From the NCBI GenBank assembly GCA_014338405.1, contig JTDE01021451.1, forward strand, positions 1 to 64,000: a stretch of 64,000 nt of DNA, read 5' to 3'. Below, in pieces: positions 61,720-64,000 of this stretch. Under the pieces are notes generated by a model. The model was not told where the DNA came from, did not search any database, and was given only the letters and a program-made list of their open reading frames with translations. The first letter of the stretch is position 1; each line of letters starts with the position of its first letter. This stretch comes from Paragonimus skrjabini miyazakii (Eukaryota; Platyhelminthes; Trematoda; Plagiorchiida; Troglotrematidae). The position numbers were made by a program, and so were the translations under genes.

Positions 61720-61760
61720 GTAGCATTTTGTGAATCGTTATGGACACATTACTACATGTC

Positions 61761-61860
61761 NNNNNNNNNNNNNNNNNNNNNNNNNNNNNNNNNNNNNNNN
61801 NNNNNNNNNNNNNNNNNNNNNNNNNNNNNNNNNNNNNNNNNNNNNNNNNNNNNNNNNNNN
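61761..61860. other. assembly gap (100 N)
   Basis: Exactly 100 N, a placeholder for a gap of unknown size. I see no matching repeat on its two sides. Confidence 0.99.
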
Positions 61861-62600
61861 AAGGCTACCTACCAGTAGGGCCAATCTGCTTTCTATATAT
61901 CACCCAAAGGTATTGTACCATCATGTGATATTCCTGAGCGGAGCTTACCTCTGAACACGACGATCTAACAGATCACAAATACGGTGCACAAACACGACCA
62001 GACAGAAGTCGTATGAGCACTTATCGAATAATTTGGGAAGTCGTAAGTTTGAAGAAGAAATACGCAAACTGGCACTTCACTCTTTCATTGAGCTAAAGTG
62101 AGAGTTTCAAGCAGTTTCAAGTTTCAAGATATCGACCATATGCGAACTTCTTTTTAGGATGAATCGACTGTGAATTAACTGGATGGTTGGAGTTGTAAAG
62201 CCACTGAATATTGGCAATCATTGAGCAGTTCTTAGTGTACTAGGCAAGGGTGTCAGTGAAACTGCTGATCTATCTAATCAAACGGAGACGCAATCGGGGT
62301 ACGCTGTGGAAGGGTCTTCAACGCGAGTGCAGGTCTTGGTATATGGATACGAACGGTTGACGGATGAATAACCCAGTAGTACATTGTTTGAAACTGAATA
62401 CTCCTCCCTAACTGATCTCAGCCTTCGCATTCAAATAAGCCTTTCGAGTAGCCCACTTCGGTAGGAAGCACTAGGATCAATTTTCCTCTCCCATTAGAGC
62501 TGGTCGTCATTCGATCATGTCTATTGTGAGGTTACTGACGTTGTGCTTAACACGCTGGTCCCACAAGCAGGAGGGCAAATTCAAGTCTGGGCAAAGATGT
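61861..62600. other. no recognisable gene
   Basis: No motif or long frame found. A short direct duplication (AGTTTCAAGCAGTTTCAAG) occurs near 62103-62130. Confidence 0.4.
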
Positions 62601-62604
62601 ACAC

Positions 62605-62740
62605 TTTTGATGCGCTCTAATATGAGAAAAACCCGACTCTAGTGCTTCCTTTCGAAGTGGGCTAGCCGAAAGACGTATCTGAATGCGAAGAATACGATCA
62701 AGTGTGGGTGAGGTTCAATCTAAAATATTCTACCTGTTCG
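62605..62740 (+). repeat. copy of the leader sequence of the 57-kb RTE element
   Basis: About 130 bases align with 57165-57290: CTCTAATATGAG/CTCTAATGAGAG, CTAGTGCTTCCTTTCGAA/CTAGTGCTTCTTTTCGAA, ATCAAGTGTGGGTGA/ATCAATTGTGGGTGA, then CTAAAATATT/TTGAAATATT. At 57 kb it lies directly before the endonuclease, so here it may be a second, otherwise unrecognisable LINE start, or a separate short repeat captured by the LINE. Confidence 0.6.
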
Positions 62741-64000
62741 AACTTTTATCAAAGACCCGTGGTAGACGACACGCGATGTCAAGTTGTAAACGTCAATCAC
62801 ACAAATTTGGCTGCGCCGACGAGGATAGCGGGCAGAGACACATAGTGCATATGAGCAGAGAAGTAACGGATGCATCAATAGGGCAAAATAAACGGTGATC
62901 GAAGATTGACACACTTCAAGCGTTGCCTGATTCCAAACTTATGGTCGATCGACCCGTACGGTGGGCTGCGGAATAGGCACGTCGATCGAGGAACAGGAGC
63001 TGATCAAACCGATTCTGATAGATTCATACGTCTACGCTTGACTACATCGAATTCAGACACTATGGTGGCTAGTGTGTAAACTTTACTAGTTGGAGCAATG
63101 TAACGCAATTATTAATTAATCAGGTAGCTGAGTAGGTTGCTTACATGAATGTGCTGACAAGACGATTCGAAAAATTCCACTTTTGTTTAGCAAAGCAAAT
63201 CCGTGCGATGCAAACACACGCAGTGAGAGTTCAATAGTCTAGGTTTACTGAATATGCAGTACCATTTCATGAGGCTACATGACAATACCAAATTGTACTA
63301 AAGTATGTTACAGAGTACTTTGGTGTCACTATGCCAGGACTTGTTCACGCTGGCGTTCCAAGTGAGTCTGATCAACATACACTCACCACACGCAACTGAG
63401 ACAGAGTTGTGTTATGTTTGTGACACATCTCTCCTCTTACTTACCTTCAATACGTTCCACCTACCAAGTGGCCTATTGGCGCTCACTGATCTAACTAGTT
63501 TAGATAGTTTGTTAATGTGGATCCTGGTACCGTGTTGGTACGGGGTTTTCCTTCACATTGTACTAATGTGATTCGTTTAGTATGATCCACCCTGTAAATA
63601 TTGAGCAATATGGGAGAATCCTGTTTGGTCAACCTAAACTGATATAAAGTCAAGGTTTAAAAATATCAAAATACACAAAGGTGATATCGATACACCACTT
63701 AAAAAAATATGGTCACTCCAGATCCAAAAGAATTAGGATCTTAAGGCGATCGCGGGTAAGCTACTGAATCTCATCCCATTGCCAAGTAAACAAACTCATT
63801 TGGATAAGTATGTGTTCAATGTGTTTACTTAACTACGTGGTACAGTGAATATCGATTTCGTAGATTATCTTATAAAGTATATTCGTTGCAATAAAGACCA
63901 CGGTCACCAATACGAACCTGATTTACTGGTGTCATGGTCCTTTTCGTAGCATTCACTCTCAAAAGACAAGAAAGTCAACCACTTTAAGTAGGCAGTGGTT
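62741..64000. other. no recognisable gene
   Basis: Frames at 62741-62898 (plus, basic) and 63305-63571 (plus, hydrophobic) show no known motif. No RT or transposase signature found. Confidence 0.35.

Noticed and set aside
1..64000. Bacterial-type features: operons, CRISPR arrays, integrons, tRNA or rRNA genes
   Set aside because: None seen. Retroelement types, splice signals and gene density all point to an animal nuclear genome.

Overview
This window looks like an intron-rich, transposon-rich animal genome, most probably a parasitic flatworm (a trematode is my first guess). The reasons are the combination of Penelope-like elements with GIY-YIG endonucleases, RTE-type LINEs of the flatworm SR2 kind with trinucleotide tails, CR1-like remains, Tc1/mariner remains and solo LTRs, with only short exons between strong splice signals. 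There is no long intact gene, no bacterial-style operon, and no rRNA or tRNA gene that I can see. Two runs of exactly 100 N (41494-41593 and 61761-61860) are scaffold gaps.

Layout. 0-2.1 kb: two 5'-truncated Penelope-like elements, head to head. 2.1-9.5 kb: no recognisable gene. 9.5-11.6 kb: decayed RTE LINE (reverse transcriptase half). 12.7-13.8 kb: decayed RTE endonuclease/RT fragment. 17.0-18.6 kb: very decayed CR1-like LINE, minus strand. 24.8-25.8 kb: decayed Tc1/mariner-like transposase. 25.9-26.0 kb: candidate minus-strand host exon. 32.75-35.34 kb: best preserved RTE LINE. 39.5-41.1 kb: minus-strand Penelope-like element split by a solo LTR with a 4-bp target duplication. Two more LTR copies lie at 41.6 and 49.2-49.5 kb. 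43.8-44.2 kb (minus) and 45.2-46.16 kb (plus): two further RTE 3' ends of the same subfamily. 50.6-53.4 kb: a Tc1/IS630-type transposon turned into a giant hairpin with 675-bp, almost identical arms. 57.1-60.0 kb: nearly full-length but badly decayed RTE LINE. 60-64 kb: no clear gene, plus a short repeat related to the leader of the 57-kb LINE.

Host gene. Between these elements I find a chain of plus-strand exons at 38631-38736, 46643-46878, (optionally 50320-50487) and 53876-54052. They have good splice sites and mutually compatible phases. The predicted protein is proline-, serine- and basic-rich, with a GGVSLFG motif and, across the last junction, a sequence fitting the capping-protein-interaction (CPI) motif. 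This suggests the C-terminal part of a WASHC2/FAM21- or CARMIL-like actin regulator. The gene would carry about 15 kb of transposon-filled introns. This is an inference from motif and phase, not from a database match.

The mobile elements show at least three layers of activity: old RTE/CR1/Penelope decay; LTR insertion into a Penelope copy followed by LTR-LTR recombination; and a late inverted duplication of an already dead DNA transposon.
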